A DNA stretch of 64,000 nt from Planctomycetota bacterium (GTDB lineage: Bacteria; Planctomycetota; Phycisphaerae; Sedimentisphaerales; Anaerobacaceae). Under the pieces are notes generated by a model. That model saw only the letters and a list, made by a program, of their open reading frames with translations. It had not been told where the DNA came from and did not search any database. This document shows, one piece after another, positions 11,344-20,401 of the stretch (position 1 is the stretch's first letter; each line of letters begins with the position of its first letter). The position numbers were made by a program, and so were the translations under genes. The stretch spans positions 1 to 64,000 of the forward strand of contig JADFJC010000006.1 of assembly GCA_022566315.1 (NCBI GenBank), in the 5' to 3' direction.

Positions 11344-12108
11344 ATGCTGACGAAAAGAATTATTCCCTGTCTCGATGTTAAAGACAACCGCGTGGTTAAG
11401 GGTGTCAATTTTCTGAATCTTCGCGACGCGGGCGACCCCGTGGAATTAGGTGCAAGGTATAGTGACTCCGGCGCCGATGAGCTGGTGTTTCTGGATATTA
11501 CCGCCACCATTCGCTCACGCAAAACGATTGTCGAGCTTGTCGAAAAGGTTGCCGAAAACGTTTTCATACCGTTTACCGTGGGCGGGGGCATACAGACAGT
11601 CGAACAAATCGACGAGCTTCTGCGAAGTGGAGCTGAAAAGGTTTCAGTAAATACCGCTGCAGTTGGAAACCCGAACCTGCTTGCCGAAGCTGCCCAGCGT
11701 TTTGGAAATCAATGTATTGTCCTTGCCATTGATGCCCGCCGGTCGAAAGAGCGCCCCGGCAAATGGCAGGTCTGTATTAAGGCCGGCTCGGAACCGACCA
11801 ATATTGACGTGGTTGAATGGGCTGCCAAAGGCGAAAAATTGGGTGTGGGCGAGATATTGCTGACCAGTATGGACGCCGACGGCACTAAAGCAGGTTATGA
11901 TAACGAACTCAACAAAGCTGTTACCGATGCGGTCAATATCCCTGTAATCGCCTCCGGCGGAGCAGGAACACTCGAACACCTTTACGATGCTATCGTTGAC
12001 GGCGGCGCGGATGCGGTGCTTATGGCTTCAATAACACACTTCGGAAATTACACCATAAAACAAATAAAAGAATACCTTGCCAGTCGTGGAATTGCTGTAA
12101 ATCTATAA
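11344..12108 (+). CDS. hisF: Imidazole glycerol phosphate synthase, cyclase subunit
   Basis: A 254-residue (beta/alpha)8 barrel that closes the imidazole ring, giving imidazole glycerol phosphate and AICAR. The start [20 protein letters not shown] is characteristic, with the catalytic Asp in CLDVK. The second catalytic Asp is in [16 protein letters not shown]. Phosphate-binding loops read TVGGGIQ and PVIASGGAG. Length is standard. It pairs with HisH encoded directly upstream. Confidence 0.96.
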   Translation: MLTKRIIPCLDVKDNRVVKGVNFLNLRDAGDPVELGARYSDSGADELVFLDITATIRSRKTIVELVEKVAENVFIPFTVGGGIQTVEQIDELLRSGAEKVSVNTAAVGNPNLLAEAAQRFGNQCIVLAIDARRSKERPGKWQVCIKAGSEPTNIDVVEWAAKGEKLGVGEILLTSMDADGTKAGYDNELNKAVTDAVNIPVIASGGAGTLEHLYDAIVDGGADAVLMASITHFGNYTIKQIKEYLASRGIAVNL

Positions 12109-12139
12109 AACCCTGTAAACAGCAAACTGCACAGCAGGC

Positions 12140-12168
12140 TTGACTCCAGAAAGTAGTTGTGCTATAGA
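12140..12168 (+). promoter_or_regulatory. Sigma-70-type promoter of the mntA-hepT pair
   Basis: TTGACT at 12140-12145 and TATAGA at 12163-12168 are separated by 17 bases. The predicted transcript starts near 12175, ahead of the ribosome site AGGAGA at 12193-12198. This also rules out an ATG at 12157 as the start of the next gene. Confidence 0.6.
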
Positions 12169-12204
12169 GATAGAGCAAGAACTAATATAAGCAGGAGAAT
12201 AATA

Positions 12205-12510
12205 GTGAAGTTTCAGAGGATTGATCTGCCGGAAGAGAAAATCGCGGAGTTTTGTCGGCAGTGGAAGATAACCGAATTTGCTTTGTTTGGTTCTGTGCTG
12301 CGGGATGATTTTCGGCCGGACAGCGATATTGATGTATTGGTAACTTTCGCTGACGATTGTGGGCATAGCCTGTTCGATTTGGTACAGATGCAGGAGCAGT
12401 TGAAAACCATTCTGGCTCACGAAGTGGATCTGGTGGAAAAAGCTGGTCTTCGAAATCCCTTCCGCAGACATAATATCCTGAACAATATGGAGGTTATCTA
12501 TGCAGCCTGA
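12205..12510 (+). CDS. mntA: MntA-type minimal nucleotidyltransferase (antitoxin)
   Basis: About 101 residues from the GTG at 12205, which has AGGAGA six bases upstream. The nucleotidyltransferase motif GSX10DXD is complete: GSVLRDDFRPDSDID. A third acidic residue is in HEVDLVEK. In characterised MntA/HepT pairs the nucleotidyltransferase AMPylates a tyrosine of the HEPN toxin and silences it. The downstream hepT start lies inside this gene (11-base overlap at 12500-12510), the usual arrangement. Other minimal nucleotidyltransferases exist with unknown roles, but the partner makes this assignment firm. Confidence 0.88.
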   Translation: MKFQRIDLPEEKIAEFCRQWKITEFALFGSVLRDDFRPDSDIDVLVTFADDCGHSLFDLVQMQEQLKTILAHEVDLVEKAGLRNPFRRHNILNNMEVIYAA

Positions 12511-12859
12511 GGAACGAGATGCCGCCCTGCTGTGGGACATGCGAGAGGCAGCTTGCGAAATAGCTCAATTCATAAAGGGTGTAAGCTACGAGGAATTTGA
12601 ATCTAACAAAGTCCTTCGTTATGCCGTTGAGAGGCAAATACTGGTAATTGGAGAAGCTGCCGGGCGTGTTTCTTCGACCCTAAGAGATGCTCATCCGGAA
12701 ATCCAGTGGCGTTCAATTGTTGCCCAGCGTAATATCCTTGCTCATGAGTACGGTGAGATACTCGTAGAACGAATATGGCGTGTGGCCTCGGAACATATTC
12801 CGGAGCTTATCAAGCTCCTCAAGCCCCTAATACCTGAACCTCCTGAACAAGACGTCTAA
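12500..12859 (+). CDS. hepT: HepT-type HEPN RNase toxin (DUF86)
   Basis: A 119-residue all-helical HEPN protein. The catalytic/modified motif RX4HXY is RNILAHEY at about residues 76-83. The preceding helix VERQILVIGEAAGRVS is typical of DUF86. ATG at 12500 follows GGAGG. HepT forms dimers that cleave tRNA or mRNA unless modified by MntA. The pair lies between hisF and a convergent rhamnosidase gene, a compact two-gene cassette with its own promoter, as expected for a mobile stabilising or defence module. Confidence 0.88.
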   Translation: MQPEERDAALLWDMREAACEIAQFIKGVSYEEFESNKVLRYAVERQILVIGEAAGRVSSTLRDAHPEIQWRSIVAQRNILAHEYGEILVERIWRVASEHIPELIKLLKPLIPEPPEQDV

Positions 12860-12881
12860 TCACACTTGTTTATCTCTCCAA

Positions 12882-15800
12882 CTAACGCTTATGAAGTTCG
12901 AAAGGTTTAAGTAGTCCATAGCCGACGTTGTGATACTGTCCGCCGGGTGGCGGGCCGGGGCTGGGAGCGCGGTGGAACATGCTCGGCCAGGCGGTGCCCA
13001 GAGATGGATTGCCGTGATGAGGACCGAGGGTGTTCTTCAACGTGCCAATGACCACAACTTCGATAGTATTCATTCCCGCAGTCATTAATCCGGTTACATC
13101 AGACTCCCAGGGCTGATGGTAGATGTATCCGGCGGATTTGCCATTAACGAGGACTTCTGCGACACTGCCGTACCAGGCGGGCAGGGAAACAGAGTATCGC
13201 CCTGAGAGCTGTTGGATATTGAAATTCTGATTGTATGAAACACCGGCTGCATAGAACGGACAGCCCTGCTCATTCCAGTGTCCCAGCTTCAGCGACATCT
13301 CTGGAACGATAGTAAAGCCTGAATCCGCGGCCTTGAGCGCAAAGTTACCGAGCACATAAGCCGACTCAAGCTCATGATAGATGGTCATTGGAGAGGCCTT
13401 GATTGTAACGGCGTTCTCGCCCACGCCGGCGGCTGAGGTGATATCAATCTTCCCGAATGCCTTATCGAGCCACCATGAACCTTTCTTAGCTGAAACTTCT
13501 GTGCCGTTGCATGTAATCGTGTACAGGTCAGGCCGTTCGATAACAATGTACAGCGGCTCCGGCACACGTTCTTCAATAGTGAACCGATAGGTCGCCTCGA
13601 AGCCGCTGTCCGGTGGGAATTTCTTAGTGATCAATTCGTCACGAAATTGCACTGCACTATCCCAGGGATTGCGATTCATTCCATTTTTCTGAAAGGCGAA
13701 TTGAGATGCCTGATAGAAGTAGATGTTTTCTTTTGTTTGCTCACCAGCCGAAATATCGACATAGTCTATCGTCAGAACGTTCCAGTCAATGCGCTTAATA
13801 TTCAGTTGTCCTGTGTGCTTGACTTTCGAGGTTTCTGAGAAATCGGGCGGTGCCGGCCGGCTGCGCTCCTTGGATAGAAACAGCAGCAGACTCCCGCAAG
13901 GAGCAAGTTTGAACGGGACCCTGATGCCACGCGGAGCGTTGACGAACGAGAAGGGTGCGATAGTTCCGGTTTCAAGATTCCATTGTTCAGCCCCTCTCAT
14001 TGGCGATTCTATCCAGCCGGAACTGGGAGAATCAATACTGGTGTTGACCAAAAAGAGAATCTCGCCGTCTTCCAGCCGGCGGCGATGGTGAAATAAAATT
14101 CCATTGTCTTCGTTACTGTGGCGTATGGCAAATCTATCTTTTTGTTGGTTTGCCAGCATTTCAGGCACAGCGGCCGGCTCAATTTGCTTCCAGGAGGGAT
14201 TCTGTGAAGCCACCCTGGCCCGTTCCGACGGTAGGCCATCTACAAGGCTCGGCGGCGAGCCACAGCAAAGAACGGTGCCTCCGTTTTTGAGGTAGGCTTC
14301 GAGCAGATTCATTGTCTTTGCGTTGAGGTTTTCTGTTAACGGTGGTATGACGATAGTATCGTATTGGCGTTGACCAATTGTGAACAGCGTCCCTTCGACC
14401 GAGCCGTGCCGGGCGATAATATCCTCGCAGCCAATATCATACTCAACCTGGGCCTTGGACATTGCCACGACCATTTCTTGAAATTCGTTCCCGATTTTAT
14501 TGAGACGGTCGCGATGGCTCGGGTCGGGCTGGTACATCCAAGTCGTAGTTGTCGGTTCGATAAGCAGGATAGTATTGATCTGTTGGCCTTGCGAGAGTAC
14601 CGCGGACAACCGGGTAAAGTACGAGGCCATAACGTGGTAGGCCTGCCACCAGGGTTCATGGTAAGAGAAGGATTGGGGGTGGTCGCGTTTCCGGGCCCCG
14701 CGAATCGTAATATAAGAAAGGTGTTCGTTGAGGGTATTGACGCCAAGAACGTATAGCCAGTCCCCAATTCGCTTCATGTCCTCGAAACGGAGGTCCCAGC
14801 CGCCCGCTCCGTATGCTTCGCACAGAGTTCGTTTGCGGCCGAGCTGATTGGCGACGCTGGACAATTCCTTGACCGCGCGGACGTTGCCGAACTGGGCGTG
14901 CGTGTCCTCGCGATACTGGTTCATAAGCGTGTCGATTGCCGGCCGGTGGTGCCAGGCGTACATTGCCATATTGTCGCCCCCATGGCCTGCGCCCGGCCAG
15001 CCGTGCTCCCAGTAGTGGCCGGTGAATTCGAGATTGTGCTTGTCGCAAAACTCGTAACACGGCTTGGCCCAGCGTTCTATGAACAGTTCGAGCAGGAGCT
15101 GGAAGAAGTTGTGGCGGACTTTCTTGTAGTCGCCGAGCGGGCGGACGAGGCTGGGCAGGTGGTCCATCAGGTCGTATCCCCAGCGTTCTTTGAAGTCGTT
15201 CGGCAGGCGCTGCGACCAGTGTATTCCGCCGGCTGGTGTCAAGTGCGGCTCGTCGGTGAAGACGCCGGGGATGCGCTTGCCGAAATGTTCGCCCAGCTCT
15301 CTGCGATATGCCTCCAGGGTGATTTCGATGAATTTCTCGGTTACGCCTGGAGCGAGGAGATCGACGTAATACTTGCCGCCAAACCACCCACTGGAGGGCG
15401 CCAGGCGGATCGAGGCTATGAGGTATCGCCCCTCGGGCAGCGGTTGGGTCGCCTTAGCCTTTTCGGTAACATTCTCGAAGCCGTCGTCGGTCAAACGATA
15501 GACGGCCAGGGTGTCCTCACCTGGCTTTGGCGGAAGCTTGGCCTCTGCAAAGTGGAGTCCGCGACCTCGCGACTCGGGCATCGCATCAGGAACGAGCCCC
15601 CCGGCGAAGCCCGATGGGTAGGAGTTCTCGTCGTAAATCCATACGTTCATGTCGAGCCGTTCAGCCTCTTCCAGAGCGACTTTCCAGAGTCGAAACCAGT
15701 CATCCGAGAGGTATGGCGTCATCAGGCCAGGTCGAGGATGTACGAAGACCTGCTTTACCTTCTGGCCAGCCAGGTCACGCATGGTGGAAATGATTTGCTC

Positions 15801-16010
15801 TTCGGTCAGCATATCGTTCCATACCCAGAGCGGGGCGGAACTGTACTCGCGAGGCGGGTCGGTGAACAGAGCTTTGACGCCGGCCGAGTCGATAGCCTCC
15901 GCTTGCTCAGTGGTGCCCGGTGATTGTGTGGTCTGCTGCTCGACACAGGAGTTCAAAAACGCAATTATACACGCTAATAAAACTACTGGTACTGCTTTGC
16001 CTTTATTCAT
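12882..16010 (-). CDS. Secreted GH106-like glycoside hydrolase (probable alpha-L-rhamnosidase), lipoprotein
   Basis: About 1042 residues from the ATG at 16010. The N-terminus MNKGKAVPVVLLACIIAFLNSC is a lipoprotein leader with the lipobox LNSC, so it should be anchored in a membrane facing the periplasm or outside. Next come LFTDPPREYSSAPLWVWND and a large catalytic barrel with GVFTDEPHLTPAGG and EFTGHYWEHGWPG, which resemble the acidic sites of GH106 alpha-L-rhamnosidases. A GATase-like domain (TIVIPPLTENL) and C-terminal beta-sandwich domains (WNEQGCPFYAAGVSYNQ) follow. A rhamnose/H+ symporter gene is 26 kb away (41947-42993). Family assignment rests on overall layout; the precise substrate is inference. 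Confidence 0.75.
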   Translation of the reverse strand: MNKGKAVPVVLLACIIAFLNSCVEQQTTQSPGTTEQAEAIDSAGVKALFTDPPREYSSAPLWVWNDMLTEEQIISTMRDLAGQKVKQVFVHPRPGLMTPYLSDDWFRLWKVALEEAERLDMNVWIYDENSYPSGFAGGLVPDAMPESRGRGLHFAEAKLPPKPGEDTLAVYRLTDDGFENVTEKAKATQPLPEGRYLIASIRLAPSSGWFGGKYYVDLLAPGVTEKFIEITLEAYRRELGEHFGKRIPGVFTDEPHLTPAGGIHWSQRLPNDFKERWGYDLMDHLPSLVRPLGDYKKVRHNFFQLLLELFIERWAKPCYEFCDKHNLEFTGHYWEHGWPGAGHGGDNMAMYAWHHRPAIDTLMNQYREDTHAQFGNVRAVKELSSVANQLGRKRTLCEAYGAGGWDLRFEDMKRIGDWLYVLGVNTLNEHLSYITIRGARKRDHPQSFSYHEPWWQAYHVMASYFTRLSAVLSQGQQINTILLIEPTTTTWMYQPDPSHRDRLNKIGNEFQEMVVAMSKAQVEYDIGCEDIIARHGSVEGTLFTIGQRQYDTIVIPPLTENLNAKTMNLLEAYLKNGGTVLCCGSPPSLVDGLPSERARVASQNPSWKQIEPAAVPEMLANQQKDRFAIRHSNEDNGILFHHRRRLEDGEILFLVNTSIDSPSSGWIESPMRGAEQWNLETGTIAPFSFVNAPRGIRVPFKLAPCGSLLLFLSKERSRPAPPDFSETSKVKHTGQLNIKRIDWNVLTIDYVDISAGEQTKENIYFYQASQFAFQKNGMNRNPWDSAVQFRDELITKKFPPDSGFEATYRFTIEERVPEPLYIVIERPDLYTITCNGTEVSAKKGSWWLDKAFGKIDITSAAGVGENAVTIKASPMTIYHELESAYVLGNFALKAADSGFTIVPEMSLKLGHWNEQGCPFYAAGVSYNQNFNIQQLSGRYSVSLPAWYGSVAEVLVNGKSAGYIYHQPWESDVTGLMTAGMNTIEVVVIGTLKNTLGPHHGNPSLGTAWPSMFHRAPSPGPPPGGQYHNVGYGLLKPFELHKR

Positions 16011-16073
16011 TTTATTTCTCCTCAATGATATAGCCAATATCTACTCCATAATATCAGCATAAACATCTAATGC

Positions 16074-16237
16074 TTAGGACTTGTAAATAAATTATCTTCC
16101 ATTTTTGGCTGGCTGCGGCTTCGGCTGGCGGCCTCAGCAAAACTCGGACTATCAACCAGTAGGCCTGCGTTTTGCTTCCTTGCCAGCCTTGTCCTCGCTC
16201 AGCCAAAAACGAAACCTAATTTCTTTACCAGTCCTTA
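16074..16237. repeat. MITE-like element: long imperfect terminal inverted repeats
   Basis: The two arms read TTAGGACTTGTAAATAAATT (left) and, on the other strand, TAAGGACTGGTAAAGAAATT (right). Pairing continues inward through TTTTTGGCTG, GGCTGGC and AGCAAAAC on both sides, leaving a centre of about 25 bases. The element lies wholly between the GNAT gene and the rhamnosidase gene and encodes no protein. It has the size and symmetry of a non-autonomous DNA element, with TA at both ends. Confidence 0.7.
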
Positions 16238-16243
16238 TATTAT

Positions 16244-16693
16244 TTACTTGAGCCATTCGTAAAGCTCGTAGTGGTGCTTGTTCATACCCAGTTTTTCATA
16301 TACTTTTTGTGCTGATTTATTTTGCTTGTCCACGTAAAGACGTATCCCTGCCAGCTCCGTTGATTGCTCCACCTGCTTTTCCAAATTCAAGTACAACTTT
16401 TTGAACACCCCTTGTCCGCGCGCCTCTGGAATGACATAAAGTGAATGTATCCACAGCACCGTTGCGTTCCGCCAGTCGCTCCATTCCGGTATTGTCAAAA
16501 GCACTCCCATGACCTTGCCTTTTTCCTCCGCAATCCAATAGGTCCCTCTTGCCGGTTCCTCGAAAACGCCGCGTACTCCCTTGCGTACCACATTCCTGTC
16601 GAGCTGAAGGCCCTCCGTCTCCTGTGCCATCCGTAGCTGCAGCTCGACGATATTCTCCAAATCACTCAACTTTCCTTTGCGAATCTCAATCAT
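16244..16693 (-). CDS. GNAT-family N-acetyltransferase
   Basis: A 149-residue single-domain acetyltransferase. The acetyl-CoA pyrophosphate loop is in YVIPEARGQGVFKKLY (RGQGVF) at about residues 88-103, with the preceding beta strand LWIHSLYVIPE. The C-terminal motif YEKLGMNKHHYELYEW is typical of the fold. The acceptor substrate cannot be predicted. It lies 60 bp downstream of glnA on the same strand; its stop is seven bases from the MITE-like repeat. The start codon has only a weak ribosome site. Confidence 0.8.
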   Translation of the reverse strand: MIEIRKGKLSDLENIVELQLRMAQETEGLQLDRNVVRKGVRGVFEEPARGTYWIAEEKGKVMGVLLTIPEWSDWRNATVLWIHSLYVIPEARGQGVFKKLYLNLEKQVEQSTELAGIRLYVDKQNKSAQKVYEKLGMNKHHYELYEWLK

Positions 16694-16755
16694 CCCGGCG
16701 TGCCTATTATCGTGCCAATAATTACCCGCTCTCCTATCTTGCTCTCACAGAACAC

Positions 16756-18084
16756 TTAGAAAGTATCTAAATACGTTTCAATTTCCCAGGGTGTAACCTG
16801 TTTTTTGAACTCGTCACATTCTTTTGTCTTTACGTCAATGTATCTTTCAAACAAATGCTCTCCAAGAACCTTCTGCAAAACTTTGTCCTTTTTCAAGGCA
16901 TCCAGAGCTTCCTGTAAGGACGTCGGCAGAAGGTCAATGTTTTTCTGGAGCAGGCTTTCATCATCAAGACTGTATATATCTTCTTCAACCGGCTCAGGTG
17001 GTGTCAGGTCATTTTTAATTCCGTCCATGCCCGCTTTTAGCATAACAGCAAATGCCAGATATGGATTGCAGGCAGGGTCCGGACATCGCAGCTCGATTCT
17101 TGCGGCTTCGCTTTTGGCCTTGAACCACTTCGGTATTCTCAAAAGAGCTGAACGGTTCATAGCGGCCCAGGTAACATATACAGGCGCCTCGAATCCGGAA
17201 ACCAGTCTCTTATAGGAGTTGACGGTAGGACAAAGAATAGCGCACATTGCATTTATGTGTTTTATCTGGCCTGCAATAAAACTAAAAGCGATTTTCGACA
17301 AATTGTACTTATGGTCCTTGTCGTAAAAGGCGTTCGTTTTTGATTTAGTATCAAACAGACTTTGATGAACGTGCATTCCGGAGCCGGGCTTTCCCATCTC
17401 CGGCTTCGGCATAAATGTCGCATGCAAATCGTGCATCTGAGCGATTTTCTTTGCGGTGTATTTCAGTGTGAGTACCTTGTCGGCCACGTCCAGACATTGT
17501 CCGTAATTGAAATCTATTTCGTATTGCCCAAAGCCGACCTCGTGATGAGATGTTTCAACCTTAATCCCAAAACTTTCAAGTGCCGCTATTATCTTTTTTA
17601 TGGTTTTGTATCCTTCATGAGAAGAAAGGTCGAAATAGCCGTCATAGTCTATGGGCGATGTTCTGTTTTGGCCGTCGGCTTTGAACAAATAGAATTCCGG
17701 CTCAGGCCCGACATTATATTCAAAACCTTCTTTTGCAACTTCGGCGGCTGCCTGTTTGAGAATAAATCTGGGGTCTCCTTCGAAGGGATCGCCGTCTGCG
17801 CGGTATATATCACATATCAGCCTTGCGGTTTTGCCGTCTTCGGTCAGCCAGGGTACAACAGCGTAAGTTGCCATATCCGGCTTCAAAAACAGGTCGCTTT
17901 CCTGTATTCGAGCAAAGCCCTCTACCGAAGAGCCGTCAAACCAAACACCGTGGCGAGATGCTCCCTCCAATTCTTCAACCGGTATAATGACTTCCTTTAT
18001 AACGCCTAATAAATCGGTAAATTGCAGGGTGATAAATTTTATATCGTCTTTTTCTACTTGTTTCAAAACCTTCTGAACTTCCAT
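16756..18084 (-). CDS. glnA: Glutamine synthetase type I (alpha subtype)
   Basis: A 442-residue enzyme joining ammonia to glutamate with ATP. Motifs in order: VWFDGSSVEGFA (beta-grasp latch), PEPEFYLF-type site as VGPEPEFYLF, SHHEVGFGQYEID, GSGMHVHQSLF, and NRSALLRIP with the Arg that binds glutamate. The length and the lack of the tyrosine adenylylation loop point to GSI-alpha, which is not controlled by adenylylation. The ribosome site AGGAGAAAGGA precedes ATG. Confidence 0.95.
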   Translation of the reverse strand: MEVQKVLKQVEKDDIKFITLQFTDLLGVIKEVIIPVEELEGASRHGVWFDGSSVEGFARIQESDLFLKPDMATYAVVPWLTEDGKTARLICDIYRADGDPFEGDPRFILKQAAAEVAKEGFEYNVGPEPEFYLFKADGQNRTSPIDYDGYFDLSSHEGYKTIKKIIAALESFGIKVETSHHEVGFGQYEIDFNYGQCLDVADKVLTLKYTAKKIAQMHDLHATFMPKPEMGKPGSGMHVHQSLFDTKSKTNAFYDKDHKYNLSKIAFSFIAGQIKHINAMCAILCPTVNSYKRLVSGFEAPVYVTWAAMNRSALLRIPKWFKAKSEAARIELRCPDPACNPYLAFAVMLKAGMDGIKNDLTPPEPVEEDIYSLDDESLLQKNIDLLPTSLQEALDALKKDKVLQKVLGEHLFERYIDVKTKECDEFKKQVTPWEIETYLDTF

Positions 18085-18233
18085 TTGGATTCCTTTCTCC
18101 TATGTCGGATTGCCGGCATCGTAATCTGTGTTAATCTGTGCAATCTGTGTTTTCGTATTTCGTATCGAATTATTCTGGCCTTTGTGGAGAAAACTGCAAG
18201 ATAAATTTCAAAAATGCAGGTTTTTTGCGGTAA

Positions 18234-18668
18234 TCAAAGAACATAATCAGAAACAAAATCAAGATAACCCCTCGCGCCTGGTATTAAGCTGGAGTGCCTA
18301 TGAGCGGATTGTAAGACGGTTCGCAGCCCGTCCCGCCATATATCATCCGAGATGTCGGAACGAATCTCGCGAACTTCTTCCAGGCCCTCGTTCAAAGATT
18401 GAGTGCGGGCATCCTCCGGTATATCATCAAGGATGGCTGCTTTCAAAGCATCCGCAACGATGCGGTCATCGATGCTACGGTCGTTGCGATACTCCGAGAC
18501 CAGAATGAACTCGATGTTTTGAAGCACATCTTGATGATCTCTGGTCATCCGTTTCAACAACGCATGAGGCCCCAGTGTTGCTCTCAATTCCTTTTTCAAT
18601 GCCATCTGACGGATATTGGTTTTTTTTTGCAAGGTCCGTTTTCGCTTCAATCGCTTTACCTTTGACAT
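18234..18668 (-). CDS. Conserved hypothetical protein, basic N-terminus
   Basis: About 144 residues from the ATG at 18668 (ribosome site AAAGGAG). Residues 1-30 are very basic (MSKVKRLKRKRTLQKK), the rest is acidic and helical, with DHQDVLQNIEFILV and a C-terminal HSSLIPGARGYLDFVSDYVL. I recognise no named domain. It begins 13 bp after the sulfatase stop and may be read from the same transcript, but nothing in it suggests sulfate-ester chemistry. The basic start suggests nucleic-acid or ribosome contact, a guess only. Confidence 0.7.
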   Translation of the reverse strand: MSKVKRLKRKRTLQKKTNIRQMALKKELRATLGPHALLKRMTRDHQDVLQNIEFILVSEYRNDRSIDDRIVADALKAAILDDIPEDARTQSLNEGLEEVREIRSDISDDIWRDGLRTVLQSAHRHSSLIPGARGYLDFVSDYVL

Positions 18669-18681
18669 ACGAAGACTCCTT

Positions 18682-20151
18682 TCAGTCAATCGTTATCATT
18701 CCGAACGATATCAAGCTTAATCTTTTTGATTTTTTGGCCTTTTGTGGATCATAGTTGGGATTCGGCGTTAGCATTTGTGCGTTTACTTTGTTTCGCCAGT
18801 TTGTCAGCAACTCTCTTAGTTCTCTGGTCTTTCTCGGCATCTTTTTAGCCAGGTTGTTTTGCTCGCCGATGTCCTGTTTTAGATTGTAAAGCTCGAATTT
18901 GTTATCGGGGCCGCAAATAGTCTCGTCAAACCATTCGAGCAGCTTATAATCGCCTTTGCGAACGGCTCCGCAGGGGCCGATACTGCTGCTGTGATAATGT
19001 GGATAGTGCCAGTAAATGGCCTCGCGATTAAGTGTGCCGCTTTGCGTCAGAAGCGGCAGCAAGCTTACCCCGTCGATTGGCTTTTTCGCCTTGTTCTCTA
19101 AGCCGAGGGTTCTTAGAAAGGTCGGGAAAAAATCTACACTGATGACAGGTTCGCTGCAAATACTGTCTGGTTGTACCACTCCGGGCCAGCGCACGATTAG
19201 AGGTTCCCTTATGCCGCCTTCATACAAATTCGCTTTGCCGCCGCGCAAAGGAGTCTGTTTAGCCGACTTTTCTAATCCGCCGTTGTCACCGAAGAAAACA
19301 ACAATGGTATTGTCGGCAATTTTTAGTTCGTCGAGCTTATTAAGTAATTGGCCTACGCTGTCGTCCAACTCCTCAATCATCGCTGCGATTACCGGATTGT
19401 TCTGCGGTAAATCGGTGCCGGGCTTGTTCTTATATTTTTCAACCAGCTTTTTCTTTCCGAGAACTGGGCCGTGGATGGTGTTGTGCGTAACATACAGGAA
19501 AAACGGTCTGTCTTTATTTTTTTCCAGAAAGCCTAATGATTTTTCGGTAATTATTTCTACATTGTGAGCGTCGCTTTCAGGGTCGCGATTCGAAGCCGGT
19601 TTGTATGTAACGATTGATTCATCGAAACCCTGCTTGTCGGGATTGTAGGGCAGGGACTCAGGCGGTTTTTTGGCGATGCTAAGATGCCACTTTCCGAAAC
19701 TGGCGGTAGCGTAGCCCGCTGTCTTGAGGACCTCTGCAATCGTTATTTCTTCCAACGGCAGGTATTTTTGCCATTTAGGTTGTTTGAGTTTCTCGTATGG
19801 ATAGGTTCCGCCTGCGATAAAATCGGTCAGGTGCAGACGGGCTGGGTACCGTCCGGTCATAATGCTGGCACGGGTCGGCGAACAAACAGGACACGCGGCA
19901 TAGGCGTCGGTAAATTTCATACCTTCACCGGCCAACCGGTCGATATTTGGAGTTTCATAGAAGCCGCTTCCATAGCAGCCCAATTGAGACCAGCCCAAGT
20001 CATCAGCGAGGATAAAAAGGAGGTTGGGTTTTAGTCTGGTATCTTTTTTGTGAAGTCTAAGCCCGGGCGCTAACGCTTCGGCTCTGAGTTTGCCTATCGC
20101 CAATGCTGCTGTTCCAAAGACTGTTGATTTGACAAATTCCCTGCGATTCAT
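18682..20151 (-). CDS. Sulfatase with twin-arginine leader
   Basis: A 489-residue type I sulfatase. It begins with the twin-arginine leader MNRREFVKSTVFGTAALAIG, so it is exported folded. The metal site starts LLFILADDLGWSQLGCYG. The formylglycine signature is CSPTRASIMTG (CxPxR), with the Cys oxidised by an activating enzyme not seen in this window. Further metal ligands are in FFGDNGGLEKS, and GKWHLS carries a catalytic Lys/His. Planctomycetes use such enzymes on sulfated algal or host glycans; the exact substrate is unknown. ATG follows GAGGA. Confidence 0.93.
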   Translation of the reverse strand: MNRREFVKSTVFGTAALAIGKLRAEALAPGLRLHKKDTRLKPNLLFILADDLGWSQLGCYGSGFYETPNIDRLAGEGMKFTDAYAACPVCSPTRASIMTGRYPARLHLTDFIAGGTYPYEKLKQPKWQKYLPLEEITIAEVLKTAGYATASFGKWHLSIAKKPPESLPYNPDKQGFDESIVTYKPASNRDPESDAHNVEIITEKSLGFLEKNKDRPFFLYVTHNTIHGPVLGKKKLVEKYKNKPGTDLPQNNPVIAAMIEELDDSVGQLLNKLDELKIADNTIVVFFGDNGGLEKSAKQTPLRGGKANLYEGGIREPLIVRWPGVVQPDSICSEPVISVDFFPTFLRTLGLENKAKKPIDGVSLLPLLTQSGTLNREAIYWHYPHYHSSSIGPCGAVRKGDYKLLEWFDETICGPDNKFELYNLKQDIGEQNNLAKKMPRKTRELRELLTNWRNKVNAQMLTPNPNYDPQKAKKSKRLSLISFGMITID

Positions 20152-20328
20152 TATTAGACGTCCTCAACTACAGTAATATATTTTGCTCTGCTTATAGGAT
20201 AAACAATTTGCCGGCTATAGTTAAGAACATTCGTAGAGAAATTTGCCTATACAGTTTCTAATTTCTTAAAAGTGAATTTGTTGTGAATAATTTAACAGTG
20301 GTTGTCTGTATGTGTACTATAGCGATAC

Positions 20329-20357
20329 TTGAAATATTGGCCAAGGGTTGCTATAAT
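20329..20357 (+). promoter_or_regulatory. Sigma-70-type promoter upstream of the 20402 gene
   Basis: TTGAAA at 20329-20334 and a perfect TATAAT at 20352-20357 are separated by 17 bases, predicting a start near 20364, about 38 bases ahead of the ATG. Confidence 0.65.
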
Positions 20358-20401
20358 AAAGAAGCGATGCTTGATTTATCAAGAAAACTGTTGAGTGTAT
20401 T

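Noticed and set aside
12103-12540. Minus-strand 145-codon frame opposite mntA
   Set aside because: Antisense shadow of the mntA gene with its complete nucleotidyltransferase motif and promoter on the plus strand.
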